Positions 16,696-24,327 of a DNA stretch of 64,000 nucleotides are shown here, in pieces; position 1 is the first letter of the stretch; each line of letters begins with the position of its first letter. This DNA is from Streptomyces roseifaciens (lineage in GTDB: Bacteria > Actinomycetota > Actinomycetes > Streptomycetales > Streptomycetaceae). Position numbers and translations under genes: made by a program. The stretch spans positions 434,001-498,000 of the forward strand of contig NZ_LNBE01000003.1 in NCBI RefSeq assembly GCF_001445655.1, written 5' to 3'. The notes beneath the pieces were generated by a model. The model saw only the letters and a program-made list of their open reading frames with translations. It was not told the DNA's origin and did not search any database.

Positions 16696-17295
16696 TCACC
16701 CCAGCAGCCGCAGGTCCTCCGGGGTGTCGACGTCCTCCGGCCCCGCCACGTCCCCGCACTCCACGAGCGTCACGGCCGCGGCGTGCTCGCGCAGGTACGT
16801 GCGGGCGCCGCGGTCGCCCGTCGCCGCGCGGGCCACGCCCTGCCAGTGCGGGCGCGCGAACAGCACCGGGTGACCGCGCTCGCCACCGTACGAGGCCGCG
16901 GCGAGCTGCGCGCCCGAACGGTGCGCGGCAAGCACGCGGGACACCGCCGCGGCGCCGACGCGCGGCTGGTCGACGAGGGTGACGAGCACGGCGCCCGCGT
17001 CCGAGGCGGCGACCGCCGCGAGGCCCGCCCGGAGCGACGAGCCCATGCCGTCCTGCCAGCCGGGGTTGTCCACCAAGGTGCAGTGGGTGAGGCCGGCGTG
17101 TACGCGCACTTCCGCGGCCGCCGCGCCCAGCACCACGTACACCGGCGCGCAGCCGCCGTCGTGCAGGGCCCGCGCCGCGTGCTCCACGAGCGGGCGGCCG
17201 TGCAGGCCGAGCAGGGCCTTGGGACGACCGCCCAGGCGCCGTCCGCCGCCCGCGGCGAGCAGCAGTCCGGCGACCGGGGGTGAGGTGGCTGTCAT
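16696..17295 (-). CDS. MobA-like NTP transferase (molybdenum cofactor type)
   Basis: The product is about 199 residues. It has the nucleotidyltransferase N-terminal loop LLLAAGGGRRLGGRPKALL, the DNPGWQDGMGSSLRAGL segment and TLVDQPRVG, as in the MocA/MobA-like cytidylyl- or guanylyltransferases that mature molybdopterin. Xanthine dehydrogenases need this cofactor, so a link to purine oxidation is sensible, though no xanthine dehydrogenase gene is in the window. The ATG at 17295 is chosen because homology begins just after it; an ATG at 17313 is also possible, and neither has a strong ribosome site. Confidence 0.75.
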   Translation of the reverse strand: MTATSPPVAGLLLAAGGGRRLGGRPKALLGLHGRPLVEHAARALHDGGCAPVYVVLGAAAAEVRVHAGLTHCTLVDNPGWQDGMGSSLRAGLAAVAASDAGAVLVTLVDQPRVGAAAVSRVLAAHRSGAQLAAASYGGERGHPVLFARPHWQGVARAATGDRGARTYLREHAAAVTLVECGDVAGPEDVDTPEDLRLLG

Positions 17296-17449
17296 GGCCC
17301 CTGCATATCGCATCGCTGACGGCGGTGCGACGGGCGACCGCCCATCACCCGTGCGTGCGACCTCCGGACTTCATTTCGCTGTGCGTATGGCGCTCTGTAC
17401 GGAAAGTGGCGTTAACTGATCCGCGCGAGCGCGTGGGAGGGGGAGTGCC

Positions 17450-17779
17450 GTGGCGGAAGGCGCCGTAGTGGCCGGAGATCCTAGGGTGAGCGAGCTGCGG
17501 GGAGCGGTCTCCCGGCTCCGCCGGGCGCTCGCGGGCCACCCCGCGCCGTTACCCGACCGCGATGCCGCGGAGGACGAGCTGGCGGCGCTCGACGCGATGG
17601 CCCGGGCCGGCGACCCGGAGATCTCGCGCCTGCGGCGCTCGCTGCTGCTGGTCGCGGGTGCGGTCGGCTCGGTGAGCGCCCTGTCGCCGACCCTGTCGGA
17701 CCTCCGCACGGCAGTGGACCGCTTCGCGGCCCCCACCACCCCGGACGACCGGGTCCCTCCCCCGAGAGAGATCACATAA
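17450..17779 (+). CDS. Small hypothetical protein (DUF5955-like)
   Basis: This 109-residue soluble protein is rich in Ala, Arg and Leu, with predicted helices around SELRGAVSRLRRAL and PEISRLRRSLLLVAGAV. It resembles the small actinobacterial proteins annotated as DUF5955, whose function is unknown. GTG 17450 has GGAGGGGGAG immediately upstream. It stands alone between the MobA-like gene and a repeat-filled gap. No catalytic motif, signal peptide or membrane helix is apparent. Confidence 0.6.
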   Translation: MAEGAVVAGDPRVSELRGAVSRLRRALAGHPAPLPDRDAAEDELAALDAMARAGDPEISRLRRSLLLVAGAVGSVSALSPTLSDLRTAVDRFAAPTTPDDRVPPPREIT

Positions 17780-18020
17780 CGCCGGCCCGGCATCGCCGGC
17801 CTCCACCGTGGTGGTTGCGCACCGCCGCGGCGGGGGCGGATGGCCAGCCTCGGCCCTCGTGGATGGGCGGGCGTGCGGCGCTCGGCCGCAGTCGGTCGTT
17901 CCGGTGTCGGGCGTGGCACCTCTCTTCCGCCGCGACGGTGCTGAGCCGCAGTCAACCGTCTCGGCGGTGCCGCGCTGCCGTCACAACGTCGGGTGCTGCC
18001 CGAGCGCAGGTGCCCCGCCG
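17780..18020. repeat. Intergenic repeat array 3
   Basis: This gap between a small hypothetical gene and allR carries elements related to arrays 1 and 2: a CCACCGTGGTGGTTGCGC segment, GCACCGCCGCGGCGGGGGCG, and CTCTTCCGCCGCGACGGTG followed by TCGGCGGTGCCG. Two or three degenerate units fit in it. No gene is supported. Confidence 0.6.
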
Positions 18021-18030
18021 GGCACGCGGA

Positions 18031-18822
18031 TCAAGCGAGCCCGGCGCTCGCTCCGGCGAGGTCCGTCGACAGGGCCGCCGCGACCTCCTTCAGGAGGGGG
18101 ACGATGCGTTCCGTCGCCGCGTCCGTGACGCGGCCCGCCGGGCCGGAGATGGAGATGGCCGCCGCCGTGGGGGAGTCCGGCACCGGCACCGCCAGGCACC
18201 GCACGCCGATCTCCTGCTCGTTGTCGTCCACGGCGAAGCCGTTCTCGCGGACGCGCCCGAGCGCCTCCAGGAAGCCCTCGGGCGTCGTGATGGTCTTCTC
18301 GGTGGCGGCCGGCATCCCCGTGCGGGCGAGGATGGAGCGCACCTCCTCGTCGGGGCTCTGCGCCAGCAGGGCCTTGCCCACGCCGGTGGTGTGCGGTAGC
18401 ACGCGCCGCCCGACCTCGGTGAACATCCGCACCGAGTGCCGCGAGGGCACCTGCGCCACGTAGACGACCTCGTCGCCGTCGAGCAGCGCCATGTTCGCCG
18501 TCTCGCCGGTCTCCTCGACCAGCCGCGCCAGGTGGGGGCGCGCCCACGTGCCGAGGAGGCGGGAGGCGCTCTCGCCGAGGCGGATGAGCCGCGGCCCGAG
18601 CGCGTACCGCCGGTTCGGCTGCTGGCGGACGTATCCGCAGGCGACGAGCGTGCGCATCAGCCGGTGGATCGTCGGCAGCGGCAGCCCGCTGCTGGTGGCC
18701 AGCTCGCTCAGCCCGACCTCGCCGCCCGCGTCGGCCATCCGCTCCAGCAGGTCGAAGGCGCGCTCCAGGGACTGGACGCCTCCGCTGGGGGCGGGGGTGC
18801 GGGGCTCGGCGGACGGGGGCAC
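18031..18822 (-). CDS. allR: AllR-type IclR-family regulator
   Basis: This 263-residue IclR-family protein has an N-terminal winged HTH (SLERAFDLLERM, GLSELATSSGLPLPTIHRLMRTL) and a C-terminal GAF-like effector domain (MALLDGDEVVYVAQ, HTTGVGKALLA, DDNEQEIGVRCLAVPV). It is divergent from allB-alc, the position of allR in S. coelicolor, where AllR is known to control allantoin pathway genes in response to pathway intermediates. GTG 18822 has AAAGGA upstream. It probably represses allB-alc, the urate operon and the glyoxylate genes; the palindromes listed here are candidate operators, by inference. Confidence 0.85.
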   Translation of the reverse strand: MPPSAEPRTPAPSGGVQSLERAFDLLERMADAGGEVGLSELATSSGLPLPTIHRLMRTLVACGYVRQQPNRRYALGPRLIRLGESASRLLGTWARPHLARLVEETGETANMALLDGDEVVYVAQVPSRHSVRMFTEVGRRVLPHTTGVGKALLAQSPDEEVRSILARTGMPAATEKTITTPEGFLEALGRVRENGFAVDDNEQEIGVRCLAVPVPDSPTAAAISISGPAGRVTDAATERIVPLLKEVAAALSTDLAGASAGLA

Positions 18823-18936
18823 GGCGGGTCCTTTCGGGTACGGGGTGGGAGCAGCCTACCGGGCTCGCGCGGCCCCCCTCCGCCCCCGGAGGTCTTGACG
18901 GGTGAGGGGAGCGACAGAAGACTGCCCCCACCGTCG

Positions 18937-18953
18937 TTCAACAGAACGTTGAA
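18937..18953. promoter_or_regulatory. TTCAACAGAACGTTGAA palindrome in the allR-allB intergenic region
   Basis: This palindrome (TTCAAC, 5 bases, GTTGAA) ends 15 bases before the allB start, so it overlaps or abuts the ribosome binding region. That is a typical place for repression. It resembles the site before uraD. Confidence 0.55.
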
Positions 18954-18968
18954 TTTCCGGGAGGGGAC

Positions 18969-20330
18969 GTGGCCGGCCTGTCCACGGAGGACCTGGTGCT
19001 GCGCTCGACGCGCGTCGTCACGCCGGAGGGCACCCGCCCGGCCTCGGTCGCCGTCGCCGTCGCCGGCGGCACGATCACCGCGGTCCGCCCGTACGAAGCG
19101 GAACCGCCCCCGGGGGCCACCGTGGTGGATCTGGGAGACGACGCCCTGCTCCCCGGCCTCGTGGACACCCACGTGCACGTGAACGACCCGGGCCGCACCG
19201 CCTGGGAGGGCTTCCGGACGGCCACGCGCGCCGCTGCGGCCGGCGGCGTCACCACGCTCCTCGACATGCCGCTCAACAGCATCCCGCCCACCACCACCGC
19301 CGCCCACCTGCGGGTGAAGCAGGACGTGGCGCGCCCCGGCGCCCACGTGGACGTCGGCTTCTGGGGCGGCGCCGTGCCGGGGAACACGGGCGACTTACGC
19401 CCCCTGCACGACGCCGGCGTCTTCGGCTTCAAGGCGTTCCTGTCGCCGTCGGGCGTCGAGGAGTTCCCCGCCCTCGGCCCCGGCGACCTGGAGGCGGTCG
19501 CGGCGCGCGTCGCCGACCTGGACGGCCTGCTGATCGTGCACGCCGAGGACCCCGCCCACCTGGAGCGCGCCCCGCAGCGCGGCGGCCCGCGCTACGCCGA
19601 CTTCCTCGCCTCCCGCCCCCGCGCCGCCGAGAACGAGGCCGTCGCCCGTCTCGTCGCCGTCTCCCGGCGCCTGGGCACCCGCGTGCACATCCTGCACCTG
19701 TCGTCCTCCGACGCCCTTCCGCTGATCGCCGCGGCGAAGGCGGAGGGCGTCGCGGTCACCGCCGAGACCTGCCCGCACTTCCTGACGCTGACGGCCGAGG
19801 AAGTCCCGGACGGGGCCACCGAGTTCAAGTGCTGCCCGCCCATCCGCGAGGCCGCCAACCAGGACGCGCTGTGGGCGGCCCTGGCCGACGGGACGATCGA
19901 CTGCGTCGTCTCCGACCACTCGCCCTGCACCACCGACCTCAAGGTCCCCGACTTCGGCACCGCCTGGGGCGGCATCGCGTCCCTGCAGCTCGGCCTCCCC
20001 GCCGTCTGGACCGCGGCCCGCCGCCGCGGGCACACCCTGGGCGACGTCGCCCGCTGGATGTCCACCGGCCCCGCGGCTCTCGCCGGCCTGCACCGCAAGG
20101 GAGCCGTCGAGCCGGGCCGCGACGCGGACTTCGCCGTCCTCGCCCCCGAGGCCGCCTTCACGGTCGACCCGGGCGCGCTCCACCACCGCAACCACGTCAC
20201 CGCCTACGCCGGGAAGACCCTCCACGGCGTCGTGCGGTCCACCTGGCTGCGCGGCCGCAGGATCGCCCGTGACGGCGCCCTCGCCGAGCAGCCCGCCGGC
20301 CTCCTCCTCGAAAGGCAGCGCAGCGCATGA
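18969..20330 (+). CDS. allB: Allantoinase
   Basis: This 453-residue cyclic amidohydrolase opens allantoin to allantoate. Metal ligands are visible as His68 and His70 in [11 protein letters not shown], the lysine in GFKAFLS that is carbamylated in this family, HILHLSS, and SDHSPC for the Asp. Other matches are [15 protein letters not shown] and [11 protein letters not shown]. The start is GTG 18969 after GGGAGGGG. It overlaps the allantoicase gene by ATGA, so both are made together. Dihydropyrimidinase is the alternative, but the neighbours settle the call. Confidence 0.95.
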   Translation: MAGLSTEDLVLRSTRVVTPEGTRPASVAVAVAGGTITAVRPYEAEPPPGATVVDLGDDALLPGLVDTHVHVNDPGRTAWEGFRTATRAAAAGGVTTLLDMPLNSIPPTTTAAHLRVKQDVARPGAHVDVGFWGGAVPGNTGDLRPLHDAGVFGFKAFLSPSGVEEFPALGPGDLEAVAARVADLDGLLIVHAEDPAHLERAPQRGGPRYADFLASRPRAAENEAVARLVAVSRRLGTRVHILHLSSSDALPLIAAAKAEGVAVTAETCPHFLTLTAEEVPDGATEFKCCPPIREAANQDALWAALADGTIDCVVSDHSPCTTDLKVPDFGTAWGGIASLQLGLPAVWTAARRRGHTLGDVARWMSTGPAALAGLHRKGAVEPGRDADFAVLAPEAAFTVDPGALHHRNHVTAYAGKTLHGVVRSTWLRGRRIARDGALAEQPAGLLLERQRSA

Positions 20331-21475
20331 CGAGCACACCGGACGGCAGCCCCGGCATACCCTCCTTCGCGGGCGGCGCCGCACCGTACGCGGGCGGGGA
20401 CCCGTACGCCGACTACCGCACCGCGGACCTCCCCTTCACCTCCCTGCCCGACCTCGCCGACCGCCGCCTGGGCGGGAGCGTCGTCGCCGCCAACGACGAG
20501 TTCTTCGCCGACCGCGAGAACCTCCTCACTCCCGCCCCCGCGCACTTCGACCCCGCCCTCTTCGGTCACAAGGGCAAGGTCATGGACGGCTGGGAGACCC
20601 GCCGCCGGCGCGGCCCGGACGCGGCCCGCCCACACCCGGCGGACGACGACCACGACTGGGCGCTGATCCGCCTCGGCGCGCCCGGCGTGATCCGCGGCCT
20701 CGTCGTCGACACCGCCCACTTCCGCGGCAACCACCCGCAGGCCGTCTCCGTCGAGGCCGCCCGCCTCCCGGGCACGCCCTCGCCCGGCGAACTCCTCGCC
20801 GACGACGTCAAGTGGACGGTCCTCGTGCCGCGCACGCCCGTCGGCGGCCACGCGGCCAACGGCTTCGCCGTCCGCTCCGAGGAGCGCTTCACCCACCTGA
20901 GGCTGTGCCAGTACCCCGACGGGGGCATCGCCCGGCTGCGGGTGCACGGCGAAGTGCGCCCCGACCCGGCCTGGCTCGCCGCCCTCGGCACCTTCGACCT
21001 CGCCGCGCTGGAGAACGGCGGGCGCCCCGAGGACGCCTCGGACCGCTTCTACTCCTCCCCGCTCAACACCGTCCTGCCGGGCCGCTCGCGGAAGATGGAC
21101 GACGGCTGGGAGACGCGCCGCCGCCGCGACCGGGGGCACGACTGGGTCCGCTACCGCCTCACCGGGCAGGCCGTGCTGCGCGCCGTCGAGATCGACACCG
21201 GCTGCTACAAGGGCAATGCCGCGGGCTGGGCCGAGGTGTCCGTCCTCGACGCGGCCTCCGGAGCCGACCCGGCCGACGGCTCCACCGGCTGGACGGTGGT
21301 CGTGCCCCGCACCCGCCTCCAGCCCGACGCGGTGCACCGGTTCCCCCTGGACGGCGCCCCGGTGGCGACCCACGTGCGCGTGGACATCCACCCGGACGGC
21401 GGCGTGGCACGGCTGCACGTCCACGGCTCGCTGACGGAGGCGGGGGCGAGGAGCCTCACAGCGGACGGCTCATGA
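20327..21475 (+). CDS. alc: Allantoicase
   Basis: The product has 382 residues and hydrolyses allantoate to ureidoglycolate and urea. The two repeated jelly-roll domains of the family are visible, each with MD(G)[19 protein letters not shown] near residue 85 and [12 protein letters not shown] near 257. Matching IDTxxx[13 protein letters not shown] segments and paired VHG endings (LRVHGEV and LHVHGSL) follow. The start overlaps allB by four bases. The last 20 bases overlap the convergent GNAT gene. Downstream ureidoglycolate enzymes are not in the window, so glyoxylate release must rely on a gene elsewhere. Confidence 0.94.
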   Translation: MTSTPDGSPGIPSFAGGAAPYAGGDPYADYRTADLPFTSLPDLADRRLGGSVVAANDEFFADRENLLTPAPAHFDPALFGHKGKVMDGWETRRRRGPDAARPHPADDDHDWALIRLGAPGVIRGLVVDTAHFRGNHPQAVSVEAARLPGTPSPGELLADDVKWTVLVPRTPVGGHAANGFAVRSEERFTHLRLCQYPDGGIARLRVHGEVRPDPAWLAALGTFDLAALENGGRPEDASDRFYSSPLNTVLPGRSRKMDDGWETRRRRDRGHDWVRYRLTGQAVLRAVEIDTGCYKGNAAGWAEVSVLDAASGADPADGSTGWTVVVPRTRLQPDAVHRFPLDGAPVATHVRVDIHPDGGVARLHVHGSLTEAGARSLTADGS

Positions 21476-22001
21476 ACAGGGCCGTCTCGCCCTCCGAGGC
21501 CGTGCCCAGATAGAGGGACGTGTCCAGCCCGCACAGGGCGAACCCCATGCGGCGGTAGGCCCGTACGGCCGGTGCGTTGATGTTCGTGACCTCCAGCCAG
21601 GCGGTACGGGCGCCCAGTTCCCGGCCGTGGGTCAGGGCGCGCTCCATGAGGCCGGGGCCGATGCCGCGGCCGCGGTGCCCGGGCGCCACCCTGATGTCGG
21701 CGATCACCAGCCGGTCGTTCCACGCCGAGTGGGTGAGGGTGACGGCACCGCACAGGGCGTCCCCGTCGAGGGCGACGATGACGTGGGCCTCCTCGTCGCC
21801 GTCCTCCTCGTCCTCGGCCGGGTACACCTTGCGCAAGGGCGGGTCGACGGGTGTCTCGCGCAGCCGGAACCCTTCGGCGGACGCGCCGACTTCGAGGACG
21901 GTCGCCGTCGTGAAGGAGTTGTCGATCGCCTCGGCCGCGACGTGCTCGCCGGGGCGGGCGGGGCGGTAGACGACGGCTGCGGGCTCTGCGGCTGCGGGCA
22001 T
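21456..22001 (-). CDS. GNAT-family N-acetyltransferase
   Basis: The product has 181 residues. The acetyl-CoA binding loop is clear (IRVAPGHRGRGIGPGLM), as is the C-terminal WLEVTNINAPAVRAYRRMGF. The end [23 protein letters not shown] resembles streptothricin-type acetyltransferases, but no substrate can be assigned. It is convergent with alc, overlapping it by 20 bases, and lies four bases downstream of the TenA-like gene on the same strand, so those two are probably cotranscribed. Confidence 0.85.
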   Translation of the reverse strand: MPAAAEPAAVVYRPARPGEHVAAEAIDNSFTTATVLEVGASAEGFRLRETPVDPPLRKVYPAEDEEDGDEEAHVIVALDGDALCGAVTLTHSAWNDRLVIADIRVAPGHRGRGIGPGLMERALTHGRELGARTAWLEVTNINAPAVRAYRRMGFALCGLDTSLYLGTASEGETALFMSRPL

Positions 22002-22005
22002 GGCT

Positions 22006-22665
22006 TCACCGTACAGCGAGTCCGTCCCAGAACATCAACTCGTAGGCCTGGAGAAGCCGTCCGTAGCGGTGGGCCAGTGGCTCGGACAGCCGCCCGCCCG
22101 CCAGACCGGCCTCCACGGCCTCGACGGACCGCTCCTCCACCTCGGGCGCGGGCCCGGCGAAGAAGTCGAAGAAGCCGCACGCGGGGTTGTCGAAGCCGTA
22201 GTGCTCGCGCAGGGCCGCGCCGACGGCGGCGCAGTAGCCGCCCCACGCCGCGAAGTTGGCCGTCAGGGCGACCGCCGCGTCCACGGGCTCGGCGTTGAGC
22301 GCGAGCCAGGCCACGTACGACGGGTAGGCCTGGCAGCCCGGGCGGGGCTCGTGGGCGCGGACGGCCTCCTCGTCCAGCCCGCACGCGAGCGCCAGCGGCC
22401 CCAGCAGCGGCAGGGCCAGGTCCTCACCCTGGGCGAGGGACTCGAAGAACCGGGCCGCGGCCGGATCCCCGGCCGCGCGCCCGGCGAGGTGCGCGAAGCT
22501 GCGCCGGTCGGCGGCGATGACGTGGTGCTGCTCCAGGGCGAACGCGGCGATCACCTCGCGCGGGGCCTCGCCGGCGGCGATCAGCGGGACGAGCCGGTTG
22601 GCGCCCTCGCCGGGGGCGAGCCCCCGCACCGCGTCCGTCAGTACTTCCTGGGCCGTACGGGTCAT
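22006..22665 (-). CDS. TenA/PqqC-like protein
   Basis: The protein is 219 residues and all-helical. It resembles the TenA/THI-4 and heme-oxygenase-like fold, with FALEQHHVIAADRRSF, FFESLAQGEDLALPLL, ANFAAWGGYC (a Cys at about the TenA nucleophile position) and a C-terminal AYELMFWDGL. TenA proteins salvage thiamine pyrimidine, but many actinobacterial relatives have other or unknown roles. The ATG at 22665 follows GGAGCG; the frame continues upstream without support. It precedes the GNAT gene by four bases. Confidence 0.65.
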   Translation of the reverse strand: MTRTAQEVLTDAVRGLAPGEGANRLVPLIAAGEAPREVIAAFALEQHHVIAADRRSFAHLAGRAAGDPAAARFFESLAQGEDLALPLLGPLALACGLDEEAVRAHEPRPGCQAYPSYVAWLALNAEPVDAAVALTANFAAWGGYCAAVGAALREHYGFDNPACGFFDFFAGPAPEVEERSVEAVEAGLAGGRLSEPLAHRYGRLLQAYELMFWDGLAVR

Positions 22666-22753
22666 CGCTCCGCCTTCCTGTCCCGGGACGGTCCGCGTGC
22701 TGCTCCCGCGATCGTAGTCCCGGGGCATGCCGTCCGCAGGCGGCGCGCGGCCC

Positions 22754-22803
22754 GCCTCACCCGGGCGGGAGAGGCCGCCTCGGGTGAGGCGCCCGGGTGA
22801 GGC
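22754..22803. terminator. Long inverted repeat, likely terminator
   Basis: GCCTCACCCGGGCG at 22754-22767 pairs perfectly with CGCCCGGGTGAGGC at 22790-22803 across a 22-base loop. It sits just past the end of the XRE/small-membrane-protein pair on the minus strand. There is no T run, which is common in Streptomyces. Confidence 0.5.
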
Positions 22804-22818
22804 CGCCCGGCCCCGGCC

Positions 22819-22980
22819 TCACCCTCCGGCGAGGAAGAAGAGGAGGAAGAGGAAGGCGGCGAAGAAGTGGACGGCCACGAGGTAGATGACGACCCGGACG
22901 GTCATCCCCATGGGGGCGCGGTCCTCCTCGTCCATGCGCTTGCCGGTGTGCGCGGATGCGTCGTTCACGGCGTCGTTCAC
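22819..22980 (-). CDS. Tiny membrane protein coupled to XRE regulator (DUF6126-like)
   Basis: This 53-residue protein has an acidic N-terminus (NDAVNDASAHTGKRMDEED) and one membrane helix (VRVVIYLVAVHFFAAFLFLL) ending at the C-terminus. GTG 22980 overlaps the stop of the XRE-cupin gene (GTGA) and has GGAGGGA upstream. It resembles small actinobacterial proteins annotated as DUF6126 that follow XRE-cupin regulators. The role is unknown. The tight coupling suggests it works with, or is made in step with, the regulator. Confidence 0.6.
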   Translation of the reverse strand: MNDAVNDASAHTGKRMDEEDRAPMGMTVRVVIYLVAVHFFAAFLFLLFFLAGG

Positions 22981-23603
22981 GGCATGTCCCTCCGAGTGGG
23001 AGCGGCGCCGCCGAGGCAGAGCTCGGTCGCGCCGCTCTGCAGCAGCGTGTGCATGAACAGCAGGTCGGCGCCGCCGCGCGACGCGGCGGCGATGCGGTGC
23101 GGGGTGAGCGAGTCGAAGTGGGCGGCGTCGCCCGGGTCCAGGAGGTGGGTGCTCCCGCCCAGGGTGAGGCGCAGCCGCCCGCTCGTGACGTACAGCCATT
23201 CCTCGCCCGGATGGACGCGCACCAGCTCCGCCTGGCCGCCCGCCTCCGGCGGCACGTGCAGGCGCAGGGCCTGCATGGCGCGGCCGGAGCCGCCGGCCCG
23301 CCAGTACGTCCAGCCCCCGGCCCGCTGCGGCTCCATGTGGCTCGCGCGGACGATGGGGTCGCGCTCCGGAGCCGCCTCGCCCAGCAGGTCGGATACCGTT
23401 GTTCCGTAGGTGCGCGCCAGGGCCAGCAGCATCGGCAGCGACGGCGTCCGCCGGCCGGTCTCCAGCCGGGAGAGGTGGGCGGGGGAGAGGCCGACGCGGG
23501 CGGCGGCGGCCTCCAGTGTCAGCCCACTGCGGGTGCGCAGGTCACGCAGGCGCGGGGCCACGGTGGGCAGGTCGGCCGCGGGCTCGTCGGGCAGCGGTGT
23601 CAT
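22977..23603 (-). CDS. XRE-family regulator with cupin sensor domain
   Basis: The protein has 208 residues. An N-terminal HTH_3 domain (LRDLRTRSGLTLEAAAARVG, LSPAHLSRLETGRR, PSLPMLLALARTYG) is joined to a C-terminal cupin (VHPGEEWLYVTSGRLRL, LDPGDAAHFDSLTPHR). The ATG at 23603 is chosen because the HTH starts soon after it; upstream codons run through the promoter. Two inverted repeats of the form TTGCCT-N3-AGGCAA lie 23-56 bases upstream, so it probably binds its own promoter and that of the divergent ribonuclease. The ligand is unknown. Confidence 0.85.
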   Translation of the reverse strand: MTPLPDEPAADLPTVAPRLRDLRTRSGLTLEAAAARVGLSPAHLSRLETGRRTPSLPMLLALARTYGTTVSDLLGEAAPERDPIVRASHMEPQRAGGWTYWRAGGSGRAMQALRLHVPPEAGGQAELVRVHPGEEWLYVTSGRLRLTLGGSTHLLDPGDAAHFDSLTPHRIAAASRGGADLLFMHTLLQSGATELCLGGAAPTRRDMP

Positions 23604-23625
23604 GCTTCCGGTATAGGACCCTTCC

Positions 23626-23659
23626 TGCCTGAAAGGCAAAAGTTTTGCCTCTGAGGCAA
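23626..23659. promoter_or_regulatory. Tandem TGCCT-N3-AGGCA operators
   Basis: Site 1 is TGCCTGAAAGGCA (23626-23638) and site 2 is TTGCCTCTGAGGCAA (23645-23659). Their centres are 20 bases apart, close to two helical turns. They lie between the XRE-cupin gene and the divergent RNase gene, as expected for autoregulation. Confidence 0.65.
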
Positions 23660-23771
23660 AGGCTCCCGAGGCGAAGGGGTCACCCGGCCGGACCACGTCC
23701 CCGGTTAACTCCTGGAAAACAGTCGGCGTTGTCGTTGACATGACAATAGCTACGCGCGTCATGCTGATCTC

Positions 23772-24227
23772 ATGAAGGCAACCCCCCACCGCACCCAGCG
23801 CCCTTCGCGCTTCGCCCGCACGGCCGTCCTCGCCGCGCTGGCCTCGGCCCTGTTCGCCGGCGGCACGGCCGTCGCCGCGCCGCTCGCCGCCCCGGCGGCC
23901 CCCGTGGCCGTCACCGCTCCGGCGCCGGCCGCCGTGAAGGCCGTCGGCGACATCTGCAAGTCGGCCCTGCCGTCCCAGGCCCACGACACGCTGCGCCTGA
24001 TCGACGCCGGCGGCCCGTTCCCGTACCCCAAGGACGGCACGGTCTTCTCCAACCGCGAGGGCGTGCTGCCCAAGCACGACTCGGGCTACTACCACGAGTA
24101 CACGGTCAAGACCCCCGGCTCGCCCGACCGCGGTGCCCGCCGCATCGTCACCGGCGAGGGGAACCACGAGGACTACTACACCGGCGACCACTACGCGACG
24201 TTCAACCGGATCGACTTCAGCTGCTGA
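23772..24227 (+). CDS. Secreted guanyl-specific ribonuclease (RNase Sa family)
   Basis: The precursor has 151 residues, with a basic N-terminus, a hydrophobic signal segment (AVLAALASALFAGGTAVAAP) and an Ala/Pro-rich stretch. The mature part is a clear microbial RNase of the Sa/Barnase class, which cleaves RNA after guanosine. Catalytic residues are Glu109 in YYHEYTV, Arg123/124 in GARRIV and His140 in GDHYATF. Cys62 and the final Cys151 probably form the RNase Sa disulphide. No barstar-like inhibitor gene is adjacent. The gene is divergent from the XRE-cupin regulator. Confidence 0.93.
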   Translation: MKATPHRTQRPSRFARTAVLAALASALFAGGTAVAAPLAAPAAPVAVTAPAPAAVKAVGDICKSALPSQAHDTLRLIDAGGPFPYPKDGTVFSNREGVLPKHDSGYYHEYTVKTPGSPDRGARRIVTGEGNHEDYYTGDHYATFNRIDFSC

Positions 24228-24327
24228 TCGGTCGTCACTTCGACGCCATCCGAGCGGACTCCGCTCACCAACCGTCTCCTCACGCTCGAAATCGAGTTGA
24301 TCCGGTCACCGGGCAGCCGACCGACGC

